Origin: JACVRX01 sp046726315
GTDB lineage: Bacteria > Actinomycetota > Actinomycetes > Jiangellales > Jiangellaceae
Reading direction: 5' to 3'
NCBI GenBank assembly: GCA_046726315.1
Contig: JBKPAG010000016.1
Span: forward strand, 10,107 to 74,106
DNA: 64,000 bases
Shown: piece after piece, positions 24,676 through 33,734 of the stretch
Numbering within the stretch: the stretch's first letter is position 1
Layout: each line of letters opens with the position of its first letter
The notes under the pieces: model-generated
What the model was told of the DNA's origin: nothing
The model's input: the letters and a program-made list of their open reading frames with translations, nothing else
The model's database searches: none
Translations under genes and position numbers: made by a program

Positions 24676-26901
24676 GTGATCAGGCGGTGGGCTCCGCTGG
24701 TCGCGTCGGTGGCCATGCTTGCCGCCGGCGTGACCTACGTCATCTTGTGGGCAAGCGGGCCAGCGGACTGCACGGCGATCGGCGTGCGCCCCGAGAACTG
24801 GCAACCTGCCGGCGTTGTGGTTGGCGTGACCGCTGATTGTCAATTGCGGTCGGGCGACCTCGTGACCCAAGTCGACGGCCAGGCGCTGACCGCCGGCGCA
24901 CCAGCCGAGAACCAGACCGTCGGCGAAACGCTCGACTACACCGTCGTCCGTGACGGCCGTGACGTGACCGTCCCCGTGACCTTGTCTCACCCTGACCTCA
25001 TCGGCCGGCTCGCACCCGCCTGGTCGACGCTGCTCTTCGTCGTGTCGCTGCTCGCCCTGTCCGGATACGTCTGGTGGCGGAAGCCAGGGCCGGCGACCAA
25101 CGCGCTGCTGCTCCTCGCTTCCGGGCTGGCCGCGAGTACATTGCCGACGTTGCTCGGGCTGCCGGTCATCGGCCTGCTCGAGCCATTGGAGCATTGGCTG
25201 TACCTGCTGTTGACCCAGGCCGTCTACATCACCGCGTGGGCAGCCGGCCTAGCCTTCGCGCTGCTGTTCCCGCGCCTACTCCGACGCCTGGGTGGATGGA
25301 ACCGGTCGGCCAGGGCGGCTCTGTTCGTGGCGCCGGTCTGGATCACGGCCGCTTGGGCCGCTGTAGCCATGGCCGGCAGCTCCAACGTTCTTGAGGGGAC
25401 AGGCCGGCTCATCGCCGGCGGCGCGATCGTGGTCGTCGTCACCCAACTCGCATTAGTCGGGATCGCAGTGAGCCGGCTACGGCACACCACCGACGCGTTG
25501 GAGCGCCAGCAGATGCGCTGGCTGATGGGCAGCACAGCTCTCGCGATCTCCGTCGGGCTCGCCGGCTGGCTCATCCCGGAGATCCTGCTCGGTGAGGGCT
25601 TACCGACGCGGTGGATCGGACTGGCTGGCCTGCCGTTTGTCTTCGGGCTGGGTGTCGCGCTGTTGCGCTTCCGCCTCTTCGACCTCGACATCGTGCTCAA
25701 CCGGGGGCTCGTCTACGGTCTGCTCACGGTCATCGTGGTGACTGTCTACCTGGTCGTCGTCACCGCCGCGGCGGGCTTGATGCGCGGCTCGTCGACCACA
25801 CCGGCTGCCATCGTGGCGACCGCAGTCATCGCGGTAGCGATCAACCCGTTGCGGGTGCTGCTCCAACGCGGCGTAGACCGGATGATGTACGGCGACCGCC
25901 GCGACCCGTATTCGGCTCTGAGCAGGCTCGGCCGGAGACTCGACGACGCCGGCGACGGCGACCAGCTGCTTCCCGCAGTGGCTGGGGACATCGCCGACGC
26001 GCTGCGGGTGCCCTATGTGGCGATCGAGCTGGCGCCGGCGGACCGGCCGGTCGAGGTGGGAAGTAGACCGTTGTGGCTGACGGGCGATCGGCTGGTCGAG
26101 CGTCCGCTTGGGGACCGGGGCGAACGCATTGGACGGCTGCTGGTGGCACCGCGAACTCCGACCGAACCGTTCAGCCGCGCTGACCTACGGCTGCTCGACG
26201 ACCTGGCCCGACGGGTGGGCGCTGCCGCACGTGAACTCACCCTGCGCCTCGATCTGCAACGTTCCCGGGAACGGCTGGTGCTGGCCCGCGAGGAGGAACG
26301 ACGTCGGCTCCGTCGGGCGCTTCATGACGAGGTCGGGCCGGCCATTGCCGGGCTCGGCCTGCGAACCGAGGCGGCCCGCCGACTCGTCGAGAACGATCCG
26401 CCCAGCGCGTCGGCCGCCCTGGCCGCAGTCAGGGACGGCACCCAAGGCCTGGTCGCCGACATCCGGCGGCTCGCGTATGACCTGCGCCCGCCCGCGCTGG
26501 ACGAGCTCGGCCTCGCTGGCGCGCTCCGGCAGCATGCCGACAGTGTCGACGGCACCAAGATCACCGTCAGGGCCGGCGATGACCTCGGTGACCTACCCGC
26601 GGCGGTCGAGGCCGCGGCCTACCGAATCGTCGTCGAAGCCGTGACCAACACCGTTCGGCACGCCCACGCCGACGCGTGCTCGGTCCGGCTCGACGCTGCC
26701 GACGGTTGGCTCGACGTTCGGGTCGTCGACGACGGCCAAGGGATGCCCGCCGACGTCCACGCAGGCGTCGGCCTGTCCGCGATGCGGGAGCGTGCCGAGG
26801 AGCTCGGAGGCAGCTTGCGTGTCGAGTCGAGGGCAGGTGGCGGCACCATCGTCGTCGCGTCGTTGCCGATCGCACTGCCGATCGGAGGCGGTGCCGAGTG
26901 A
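24676..26901 (+). CDS. NarL-type sensor histidine kinase with PDZ-like outer domain
   Basis: A 741-residue membrane kinase. After a first transmembrane helix (~6-24) comes a ~90-residue outer region resembling a PDZ domain (SGDLVTQVDGQALTAG, then a VRDGRDVTVPVTL strand) with two Cys near its start. About eight transmembrane segments follow to ~390, then a GAF-like region, a HisKA_3 dimerisation helix with the phosphorylated His in RRALHDEVGPAIAGLG, and an HATPase_c domain with EAVTNTVRHAHA and VDDGQGMP. The response regulator is coupled by GTGA. An ABC exporter downstream is a plausible target. Confidence 0.9.
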   Translation: MIRRWAPLVASVAMLAAGVTYVILWASGPADCTAIGVRPENWQPAGVVVGVTADCQLRSGDLVTQVDGQALTAGAPAENQTVGETLDYTVVRDGRDVTVPVTLSHPDLIGRLAPAWSTLLFVVSLLALSGYVWWRKPGPATNALLLLASGLAASTLPTLLGLPVIGLLEPLEHWLYLLLTQAVYITAWAAGLAFALLFPRLLRRLGGWNRSARAALFVAPVWITAAWAAVAMAGSSNVLEGTGRLIAGGAIVVVVTQLALVGIAVSRLRHTTDALERQQMRWLMGSTALAISVGLAGWLIPEILLGEGLPTRWIGLAGLPFVFGLGVALLRFRLFDLDIVLNRGLVYGLLTVIVVTVYLVVVTAAAGLMRGSSTTPAAIVATAVIAVAINPLRVLLQRGVDRMMYGDRRDPYSALSRLGRRLDDAGDGDQLLPAVAGDIADALRVPYVAIELAPADRPVEVGSRPLWLTGDRLVERPLGDRGERIGRLLVAPRTPTEPFSRADLRLLDDLARRVGAAARELTLRLDLQRSRERLVLAREEERRRLRRALHDEVGPAIAGLGLRTEAARRLVENDPPSASAALAAVRDGTQGLVADIRRLAYDLRPPALDELGLAGALRQHADSVDGTKITVRAGDDLGDLPAAVEAAAYRIVVEAVTNTVRHAHADACSVRLDAADGWLDVRVVDDGQGMPADVHAGVGLSAMRERAEELGGSLRVESRAGGGTIVVASLPIALPIGGGAE

Positions 26902-27572
26902 CCAGAGTGGTCATCGCCGACGACCACCCACTGTTCCTTGATGGATTGCAGGCCCTGCTGGCCGGTGCGTTCGACATCGACGTCGTCGCCCGGGCTGAGA
27001 CCAGCCCACAGGCCGTCGACGCAGTGACTGCGACGCGGCCGGACGTCGTCGTCCTCGACCTCAATATGCCGGGCCGCGGTGGTATCGCGACGATCCGCGA
27101 GATCGGCGACCGGGTGCCGTCAGCACGAGTCCTGGTGTTGACCATGTACGACGACGACGGTCTGGTCTTCGACGCCGTGCGCGCTGGGGCCCTCGGATAC
27201 GTGCTCAAAGGCGCCGCTCCCGACGAAGTGATCCAGGCCGTGCAAGCCGTGGCGCGCGGCGAGGCCGTCTTCGGCGCCGGACTGGCCCGCCGGCTGGCTG
27301 ATTGGTTCGCCCGCGCGACGCCGCCGGACCCGTTCGACCAGCTCACCCCCCGCGAGCGCGAGGTACTGGAACTGCTCGCCCGCGGATTGCGCAACGCCGC
27401 CATCGCACAGCGGCTTGGGATCAGCCTCAAAACGGTCCGCAACGTCGTGTCCAGCGTGCTGACCAAGCTGCAGGTTCCTGATCGGGAGGCCGCGACGCGG
27501 CGGGCACGCGAGGCCGGCCTCGGCCGCCGGCCGGGAAGTCTTCCCGACCGAGACGAGACGCCGGGCGGTTGA
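26898..27572 (+). CDS. LuxR/NarL family response regulator
   Basis: A 224-residue DNA-binding regulator: receiver domain with acidic pocket (IADDH), phospho-acceptor Asp in VVVLDLNMPGRGG and Lys in GYVLKGA, then a LuxR helix-turn-helix with LTPREREVLELLARGLRNAAIAQRL. It starts at GTG 26898 overlapping the kinase stop. The end of the gene overlaps the first of two ~70-bp direct repeats that lead into the ABC exporter operon, possible binding sites. Confidence 0.92.
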   Translation: MTRVVIADDHPLFLDGLQALLAGAFDIDVVARAETSPQAVDAVTATRPDVVVLDLNMPGRGGIATIREIGDRVPSARVLVLTMYDDDGLVFDAVRAGALGYVLKGAAPDEVIQAVQAVARGEAVFGAGLARRLADWFARATPPDPFDQLTPREREVLELLARGLRNAAIAQRLGISLKTVRNVVSSVLTKLQVPDREAATRRAREAGLGRRPGSLPDRDETPGG

Positions 27573-27807
27573 CCCCTGGGACGGTCGGCGCCGATCGTCT
27601 GGATTCGTGTCGCAGCCACGATGGTGGGCGCACTTCCGGTCTGGGGCGCTGTTGCTCGCCCACCTCTGGCGCACGACCGCGTCGATCCGCGACCAACTGC
27701 GGTCGATACGGGCCTCGATGACCGTCCGCGCGTGGCTCCGGGAACACTTCCCGACCCGGCCGGGACGGCATGCCGTTGACCCCCGGGACGGATGGCGAAG
27801 ACCGTCG
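27531..27807. repeat. Two ~70-bp imperfect direct repeats, 207 bp apart
   Basis: Units at about 27531-27600 and 27738-27807 share an interrupted palindrome (GGGAAGTCTTCCC in one, GGGAACACTTCCC in the other), then GACC, and 37 bp from the unit start a matching GTTGACCCCNGGGACGG. The spacing inside each unit is identical. They flank the ~270-bp leader of the ABC operon, so regulator sites or a local duplication are both possible. Confidence 0.5.
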
Positions 27808-27852
27808 GTGCCAAGGCGGGCGAAGTGCCCCCCAGTGGACAAGGAGATCTGA
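27607..27852 (+). CDS. Possible small basic protein in ABC operon leader
   Basis: An 81-codon open frame from GTG 27607 whose stop overlaps the ABC gene start (TGATG). It is rich in Arg and Trp with an amphipathic start. It has no clear ribosome site and no recognised family, and its second half lies in the repeat unit, so it may be chance. Confidence 0.25.
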   Translation: MSQPRWWAHFRSGALLLAHLWRTTASIRDQLRSIRASMTVRAWLREHFPTRPGRHAVDPRDGWRRPSVPRRAKCPPVDKEI

Positions 27853-28493
27853 TGGACGGGTCGATGGCGTTGTCGGTGCGTGGCGTCGACAAGTCGTTCA
27901 AGCGACGCCAAGTGCTGGCGAACGTGTCGTTCGACGTTCGCCGCGGCGAGGCACTGGCAATCGTCGGTGAGAACGGGGCGGGCAAGACCACATTGCTGCG
28001 GATTTGCGCGGGAGTGCTCCCCGCCGATCGCGGCGAGATCGCTCGTATCCCGCGAGTTGCCTATTGCCCGCAGGAATATGGCCTGATCGAGCACCTCACG
28101 GCGGCCGAGCATGTGCGGTACGTCGGCGCCGGGCTCGGCCTTGATCAGAAGAACTCGACCGCCCGCGGTGACAGCATGCTCCGCTGGCTCCGCTTTCCCG
28201 AGGCCGAGACGGCAACCGTGCGCGAGTTGTCCACCGGAACCCGGCAGAAGCTCAACCTGACGCTGGCGCTCATGACCGCGAGCCCGCTCATCCTGCTCGA
28301 CGAGCCGTACCAAGGCTTCGACCGTGGGACGTACGAGAACTTCTGGGAACACGTCGAGACCTGGCGACAGCACGGCGCCGCGGTCGTGGTGGTCACCCAC
28401 ATGCTCGCCGAGCTGCATCGGGTCAACCGGGTACTGGAGCTGCGCGCCGGCGGAGCCTGGGCGCTGGACGGTGTCGAGGAGGTGGCGGCATGA
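27852..28493 (+). CDS. ABC transporter ATP-binding protein
   Basis: A 213-residue ATPase for an ABC-2 exporter. Walker A is GENGAGKTT, the signature is LSTGTRQKLNL rather than LSGGQ, Walker B is LILLDEPYQGFD and the switch His is in VVVVTHM. ATG 27852 has AAGGAG 7 nt upstream. Its stop overlaps the permease start by ATGA. The short length and YQGFD suit small exporters of the CcmA class. The neighbouring two-component system may control it. Confidence 0.9.
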   Translation: MDGSMALSVRGVDKSFKRRQVLANVSFDVRRGEALAIVGENGAGKTTLLRICAGVLPADRGEIARIPRVAYCPQEYGLIEHLTAAEHVRYVGAGLGLDQKNSTARGDSMLRWLRFPEAETATVRELSTGTRQKLNLTLALMTASPLILLDEPYQGFDRGTYENFWEHVETWRQHGAAVVVVTHMLAELHRVNRVLELRAGGAWALDGVEEVAA

Positions 28494-29275
28494 ATCTCCG
28501 GCGTACCCTCACCGTTGCTGCCATGCATGCGCGGGACCTCGGCCGGCGACGGCTGGCGCTGGCTATCGTGATCCTGCTGCCGATGGTGTTCTACTTCTTC
28601 TACGAGCTGCAGCCAGTCGACCCGGCGATGGAGCAATTGCTCGCCGAGAACCCGACGGAGGCCGCGGCCGCGGACATGTGGGTTGTGGCCACCGGCGCGA
28701 TAGGCGTCGGCTGGGCGATTGCAGTGGCCGCCCTGTTCGTCATGATCGGTTCACGCCGGGCCGACCAGTCGCTGCTGCTCGCGGGCTACCGTCCGGCCGA
28801 GTTGCTGGTCGGCCGGGTGCTGACCGTGTTCGGTCTGACCGCAGTGGTCACCCCGCTGTTCGCCGTCGTCATCTGGTCGCAGCGCGAGTTGGATCTCGCG
28901 ACGCTTGCCGCGGCTATCGGGTTGTCCGGCGTTGTCGCAGCGACGATCGGCGTTCTCGCGGCGGCGATCGTCCCCCGGGAGATGGAAGGTGTGCTGTTGA
29001 TCATCGGCGTCATCGGCATCCAGATGACGGCCGATCCGCAGCGCTGGATGCCGCTATGGGGAGCGGGCGAACTGCTCGCTCGGTCCGCCGGGCTCCCCGA
29101 CGCCGCTTCAGCCGGCGCCGCGGTCACACATGCGCTGGTCTTCGCCACAGCTTTGCTCGCCATCGGCATCGCCGTTTGGGCGCGCCGGGTCAAGTTGCGG
29201 CCACCAACGCGGGTGCTGCACGTAGACATCGCTGGGCCATTCGACGTTGCCGAGCCGGCGCGGTCAGCGAGATGA
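28490..29275 (+). CDS. ABC-2 type exporter permease
   Basis: A 261-residue membrane protein with about six transmembrane segments (near 20-38, 60-85, 98-125, 135-155, 158-178, 215-240), partner of the ATPase before it through an ATGA overlap. Substrate unknown; ATPase plus single permease with a two-component system often export antimicrobial peptides or lipids. Confidence 0.85.
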   Translation: MNLRRTLTVAAMHARDLGRRRLALAIVILLPMVFYFFYELQPVDPAMEQLLAENPTEAAAADMWVVATGAIGVGWAIAVAALFVMIGSRRADQSLLLAGYRPAELLVGRVLTVFGLTAVVTPLFAVVIWSQRELDLATLAAAIGLSGVVAATIGVLAAAIVPREMEGVLLIIGVIGIQMTADPQRWMPLWGAGELLARSAGLPDAASAGAAVTHALVFATALLAIGIAVWARRVKLRPPTRVLHVDIAGPFDVAEPARSAR

Positions 29276-29366
29276 GCGGCAAAACCCCGAAGTCCGCTAC
29301 CGGTGTATCTGTCACTCGGCGTCGCGCTCCTTGTGACATGGAAAGGCCCACAGACAGGAGGAACCC

Positions 29367-29810
29367 ATGAGATCCACGTACCGCGCGCTGGCGTACCTGA
29401 TAGCCGCCGGCGTCGCTCTGCAGGCGGGGAGTATCGCCTTGGGGTTCTTCACCATCATCCACGAGGTAGACGACGGGGGTGTGTTCAGCGCCGGGTACGA
29501 CTACGAGGGCAACATCGGGCTCACGTTGCATGGGATTGTCGGGCTCGGTCTCATCCCGTTGTTCGCGCTCGCGCTCCTGATCGTGTCGTTCTTCACCAAG
29601 ACACCCGGCCCGGTGCGCTGGGCGGGTGCCGTGTTCGGCCTGGTGGTCCTGCAAATCGCGCTGGTGTTCGCGGCGTTCGCCACGGCGTCAGCCGGCGCGC
29701 TGCACGGCTTGAACGCGCTCGCGGTGTTCCTCGCCGCGTTGTGGGCCGGCCGGCGTATCACGCGAGTAGCCGATGAGGACGAGAAGGCCTTGGCTGCGGC
29801 GACGGTCTGA
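29367..29810 (+). CDS. Four-helix membrane protein (DUF6220-like)
   Basis: A 147-residue protein with four transmembrane helices (about 7-30, 52-75, 84-105, 108-127) and the motif LTLHGIVGLGLIPLFAL. It resembles small DUF6220-type proteins of unknown function. CAGGAGGAA lies just before ATG 29367. Its last 38 bp overlap the start of the multicopper oxidase gene in another frame, which implies cotranslation. Confidence 0.7.
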   Translation: MRSTYRALAYLIAAGVALQAGSIALGFFTIIHEVDDGGVFSAGYDYEGNIGLTLHGIVGLGLIPLFALALLIVSFFTKTPGPVRWAGAVFGLVVLQIALVFAAFATASAGALHGLNALAVFLAALWAGRRITRVADEDEKALAAATV

Positions 29811-31293
29811 CCGGGTCGTCGTCGGGATCGTGGCCTCGCTGGCCGTGCTGGTTCCGCTCGGCTGGTTATGGGTGAACAGTCTGGTGCCGGACACCTACTC
29901 CGTGATGAACATGGGCCACCCCGACTACGGCGGTCCCGATGACCCCGGTCACGCGGCCCACGCGCTGAGCCTGGGCGGGCCGCCTGCCCAGCCGGGTGAT
30001 GTGCAGGTCACCGAGCTGACCGGCCCGCGCACCGGCCCTGCCGACGTGGCCGTCAGCTTCGTCGCCCGGCAGGAGACGGTCACCCTGGCCAACGGAGAAA
30101 CCGTCGACGGCTTCACCCTCAACCACATGTCCCCGGGTCCCATCATTCGGGTCCGGCAAGGAGACCTGGTGCAGGTGACGCTGGTCAACGACTCAGTCCC
30201 CGATGGCGTCACCCTGCACTGGCACGGCGTGGACCTGCCCAGCGCCGAGGACGGGGTCGCTGGCGTCACCCAGGACGCCGTGCCGCCCGGCGGGCGGCAC
30301 GTGTACCGCTTCGTCGCCGCGGATCCCGGCACCTACTGGTACCACTCCCACCAGATGTCCCATGAACAGGTCCGCGGCGGGCTGTTCGGCGTGTTGGTAG
30401 TCGAACCTCCGACGGCCCCTGACGAACTCGACGTCGTCGCAGCCATTCACACCTATGACCAACTACGGACCGTCGGAGGTGCGACCGGGGAGAACCGGGT
30501 TACGGTTGCGCCGGGTGCCGCCGTGCGGGTTCGCGTGGTCAACACCGACAACGCGCCCATCGATGTGCGTGTGGTAGGCACCTCCTTCCGCGTGCTTGCC
30601 GTCGACGGACGCGACCTCGTCGAACCGGGCCTGGTTGACGGCATATTCGTGCAGGTACCCGCAGGTGGGCGCGCCGACCTTGGCTTCGACACGCCAACCG
30701 GCGGGTCCGCTGTGCGGGTGCAACTCGGCGAGGACGGCGGCACCTCGCTGGTCATCGGCCCCGACGGTGCCCGTGCACCCCAACCGGTTCAGATCGGCAC
30801 GAAGCTGGACCTGCTGTCCTACGGCTCGCCCGCGCCGCTCGGGTTCGACCCAGCCCACGCTGATCGGCGCTTCGAGTACTCGATCGGTCGCCGGCCCGGC
30901 TTTCTCGACGGCATGCCGGGGCTGCACTGGTCGATCAACGGGCACGTGTTCCCGGACGTCCCGATGTTCATGGTCGCGGAAGGCGACGTCGTGCGGATGA
31001 CGGTGGACAACCACAGCGGCGAGATCCACCCGATGCATCTGCACGGCCACCACGCCGTGGTGCTCAGCCGCAACGGCGTGCCCGCGTCCGGCAGCCCGTG
31101 GTGGGTGGACTCCCTCGATGTCGCGTCCGGCGACTCCTACGAGATCGGCTTCATCGCCGACAACCCAGGGATCTGGATGGACCACTGCCACAACCTGCCG
31201 CACGCGGCCGACGGTCTCGTCGCTCACCTCGCCTACGCCAGCGTCACCACACCGTTCCTGATCGGCGGACCGGTTGACAACGACCCGGAATGA
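29773..31293 (+). CDS. Membrane-anchored multicopper oxidase
   Basis: A 506-residue cupredoxin protein, anchored by a helix at about 16-36 and facing outward. Copper motifs are complete: LHWHG, YWYHSHQ, HPMHLHGHH and WMDHCHNLPHAADGL, the last with the type 1 Cys and a Leu axial position. Three cupredoxin domains and Met/His-rich linkers suggest laccase-like or copper-detoxifying activity. It starts inside the preceding four-helix gene. No copper regulator is visible nearby. Confidence 0.9.
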   Translation: MRTRRPWLRRRSDRVVVGIVASLAVLVPLGWLWVNSLVPDTYSVMNMGHPDYGGPDDPGHAAHALSLGGPPAQPGDVQVTELTGPRTGPADVAVSFVARQETVTLANGETVDGFTLNHMSPGPIIRVRQGDLVQVTLVNDSVPDGVTLHWHGVDLPSAEDGVAGVTQDAVPPGGRHVYRFVAADPGTYWYHSHQMSHEQVRGGLFGVLVVEPPTAPDELDVVAAIHTYDQLRTVGGATGENRVTVAPGAAVRVRVVNTDNAPIDVRVVGTSFRVLAVDGRDLVEPGLVDGIFVQVPAGGRADLGFDTPTGGSAVRVQLGEDGGTSLVIGPDGARAPQPVQIGTKLDLLSYGSPAPLGFDPAHADRRFEYSIGRRPGFLDGMPGLHWSINGHVFPDVPMFMVAEGDVVRMTVDNHSGEIHPMHLHGHHAVVLSRNGVPASGSPWWVDSLDVASGDSYEIGFIADNPGIWMDHCHNLPHAADGLVAHLAYASVTTPFLIGGPVDNDPE

Positions 31294-31339
31294 CGCTGCA
31301 TAGACTGTGAACGCCACCAGCCTCATGAAAGGCAGTTTC

Positions 31340-31702
31340 GTGGCGGCTACCTTCGCGACCATTGATGACTACATCGGCTCGTTCCCCGAACACGTTCAGG
31401 ACGTCCTGGAGCAGGTTCGACGGACGATCCGCAAAGTCGTGCCAACGGGCGAGGAGACGATCAGCTACCAGATCCCGACGATCACCCTCGACGGCACCTA
31501 CCTGGTGTACTTCGCGGGCTGGAAGAACCACGTCAGCCTCTATCCGATACCGACTGATGATGAGGCCTTGGAGCGGAAGCTCGCGCCATACCAATCGGGC
31601 AAGGGCACGTTGAAGTTTCCACTTGACAAGCCGATTCCATACGACCTCATCGAGCGGGTGGTGAAATCGCTCGTTCAGCAGCGGCTGGACGGCCGGGAGT
31701 AG
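31340..31702 (+). CDS. DUF1801/YdhG-like iron-chaperone fold protein
   Basis: A 120-residue protein with the family start AATFATIDDYIGSFPEHVQDVLEQVR, YQIPTITLDGTYLVYFAGWKNHVSLYP and a C-terminal KSLVQQR helix. The fold is shared with frataxin-like proteins. GTG 31340 with AAAGG upstream fits the family N-terminus; ATG 31325 is an alternative. Confidence 0.75.
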   Translation: MAATFATIDDYIGSFPEHVQDVLEQVRRTIRKVVPTGEETISYQIPTITLDGTYLVYFAGWKNHVSLYPIPTDDEALERKLAPYQSGKGTLKFPLDKPIPYDLIERVVKSLVQQRLDGRE

Positions 31703-31756
31703 CCCCACCAGGGCGAGGTCGGGCCTCGGTGCTGGTACCTCGTTACGCTGCCCACC

Positions 31757-32080
31757 ATGTCGATCACGACCTCAACCCCGAGAAGCTGCACGTCAACCCC
31801 GCCTCCACCCACGCAGTCCGAGTAGCAGCGGGCGCCGACATGCTCTACATCGGAGGCCAGAACGGCATCGACTCCGCCGGCAATGTCGGAGCGACGGACC
31901 TGCCCGGTCAGGCTCGCCAGGCGCTGGCGAACCTCCAGGAATGCCTGGCTGCCGCAGGGCGGGTCTCGAGCACATCGTCAAGTGGACGGTGCTGATACGC
32001 GAGGGCTCACCGTCGCGATCGTCAGCGGCCGGGCGGTGCTCGGAGCTGTTGTCGAAATCGAGGCCTTGGCCGCAGTGCCA
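31757..32080 (+). pseudogene. Broken RidA (YjgF/YER057c) family gene
   Basis: RidA-type deaminase homology continues through three frames. LNPEKLHVNPASTHAVRV to QARQALANLQECLAAAG is in one frame; a missing base near 31960 shifts to AGLEHIVKWTVLIREG; then about 20 residues are absent and LTVAIVSGRAVLGAVVEIEA continues in a third frame. No good start codon remains in the first frame except GTG 31729. It is a decayed gene next to convergent dapC. Confidence 0.75.
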
Positions 32081-32100
32081 GCGCCTAGCTGCGCCCACGC

Positions 32101-33240
32101 TCAACGGCTGTGCTGTCGTCCCGGCCAGCGCACCGGAACCTTCGTACCGATCGCGCTGGGCCTCAGCCGCTCCGCAGCGGCGGAGACCCGCTCATCGGTC
32201 GCCGTCAGCGCAATCCGGACATGGCGGGAACCGCGAGGACCGTAGAAATCACCCGGCGCGACCAGAATTCCCCTCGCGGCAAACCACGCCACGGTGTCCC
32301 AACAGTGCTCGTCGCGGGTTACCCACAGATACAGGCCACCCTCGGAGTGGTCGATTCGGAAGCCGACAGACTGGAGCGCCGGCCACATAACGGCACGGCG
32401 GGTCAGGTACCTCTCGCGCTGGTCGTCGACGTGTGCGTCGTCGTCGAGGGCGGCTGCCATCGCCGCCTGTACGGGAGCGGGAACCATCATGCCCGCGTGC
32501 TTACGTGTCGCGAGCAGCCGCCGCACCAGTGAGACATCACCGGCGACGAACCCCGCACGGTAGCCCGCCATGTTCGAGCGCTTGGACAGCGAGTGGACCG
32601 CCAGCACCCCGTCGAATGATCCGCCGTTGACCGCCGGGTCAAGCACCGATACCGGTTGGCTGTCCCAGCCGAACTCTAGATAGCACTCGTCCGAGGCGAC
32701 GATCGCCCCACGTTCGCGGGCCCAGGCCACGACCTTGGCGACATGGGTGGCAGGCAGTACCCGTCCGTGCGGATTTGCCGGCGTGTTCAGCCACACCAGC
32801 CCGACCCGGCGGGGTCCCAGCACCGTCAGCGAGTCGGCAGCGACCGGCTCCGCTCCGGCCAATCGGGCACCGACGTCATAGGTGGGGTAGGCCAGCGTCG
32901 GGTAGACGACGGCGACACCTCGCTCGAGTCCCAGCATGGTCGGCAACCAGGCAACCAACTCCTTGGAGCCTATGGTGGGCAGCACGCCGTCCGGATCGAC
33001 GGTGTCGATCCCCCACCGCCGCCGGAACCACTCGGTAACGGCCGCGCGCAGCGCCGGTGTGCCGTACGTCTGCGGGTAGCCCGGGGCGTCGGACGCGCGG
33101 CACAATGCGTCGCGAATGACGGTGGGCGTCGGGTCGACAGGGGTTCCGACGGAGAGGTCGACCAGCCCATCCGGATGACCGGCGGCCCGTTCCGCATACG
33201 GAGCCAACAGGTCCCACGGGTAGTCCGGGAGCGCCAGCAC
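32101..33240 (-). CDS. dapC: N-succinyldiaminopimelate aminotransferase
   Basis: PLP fold-type I transaminase, 379 residues, that makes succinyl-diaminopimelate between DapD and DapE. Seen are YPQTYGTPALRAAV, WLNTPANPHGRV, the SDECYLEFGW segment and the PLP Lys in VHSLSKRSNMAGYR. It lies 12 bp after the ferredoxin gene, the arrangement found in many actinomycetes, which favours dapC over a general aminotransferase. Confidence 0.88.
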   Translation of the reverse strand: MLALPDYPWDLLAPYAERAAGHPDGLVDLSVGTPVDPTPTVIRDALCRASDAPGYPQTYGTPALRAAVTEWFRRRWGIDTVDPDGVLPTIGSKELVAWLPTMLGLERGVAVVYPTLAYPTYDVGARLAGAEPVAADSLTVLGPRRVGLVWLNTPANPHGRVLPATHVAKVVAWARERGAIVASDECYLEFGWDSQPVSVLDPAVNGGSFDGVLAVHSLSKRSNMAGYRAGFVAGDVSLVRRLLATRKHAGMMVPAPVQAAMAAALDDDAHVDDQRERYLTRRAVMWPALQSVGFRIDHSEGGLYLWVTRDEHCWDTVAWFAARGILVAPGDFYGPRGSRHVRIALTATDERVSAAAERLRPSAIGTKVPVRWPGRQHSR

Positions 33241-33252
33241 CTGCTGCGCAGT

Positions 33253-33582
33253 TCAGTGCTCGCCGGTCTCCTGCGGAGGCAATGCGGCGATCAGCTGGTG
33301 GTCCTTGTCGATGAGTCCCAACTTGGAGGCGCCGCCCGGGGAGCCGAGGTCGTCGAAGAACTCGGCGTTGGCCTGGGTGTATTCCTTCCACTGCTCTGGG
33401 ACGTCGTCCTCGTAGAAGATCGCCTCGACGGGGCATACCGGTTCGCAGGCACCACAGTCGACGCACTCGTCGGGGTGGATGTAGAGCATCCGCTCGCCTT
33501 CGTAGATGCAGTCGACCGGACATTCCTCGACACAGGCGAGATCCTTCAGATCGACGCACGGCTGCGCGATGGTGTAGGTCAC
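33253..33582 (-). CDS. fdxA: Seven-iron ferredoxin
   Basis: A 109-residue 3Fe-4S/4Fe-4S ferredoxin with Cys 9, 17, 21, 25 and Cys 40, 43, 46, 50 in MTYTIAQPCVDLKDLACVEE and the following DECVDCGACEPVCP. It carries electrons in the cytoplasm. GTG 33582 has CAGGAGGA upstream; the frame is open beyond it but without a ribosome site. It is cotranscribed with dapC. Confidence 0.93.
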   Translation of the reverse strand: MTYTIAQPCVDLKDLACVEECPVDCIYEGERMLYIHPDECVDCGACEPVCPVEAIFYEDDVPEQWKEYTQANAEFFDDLGSPGGASKLGLIDKDHQLIAALPPQETGEH

Positions 33583-33734
33583 TGGAAGGTCCTCCTGTCG
33601 GTGCCGGCGCGGATCTGGCACCTGTTTCCTAGTATTGCGATGCCCGCTCCGGCATGTACAACCAGCGTAGCGGGCGTGGCCGCGAACGCCGCCACGCAGC
33701 CGGGATCTGCCAGCTGAACGGAGTAACCAACGCC

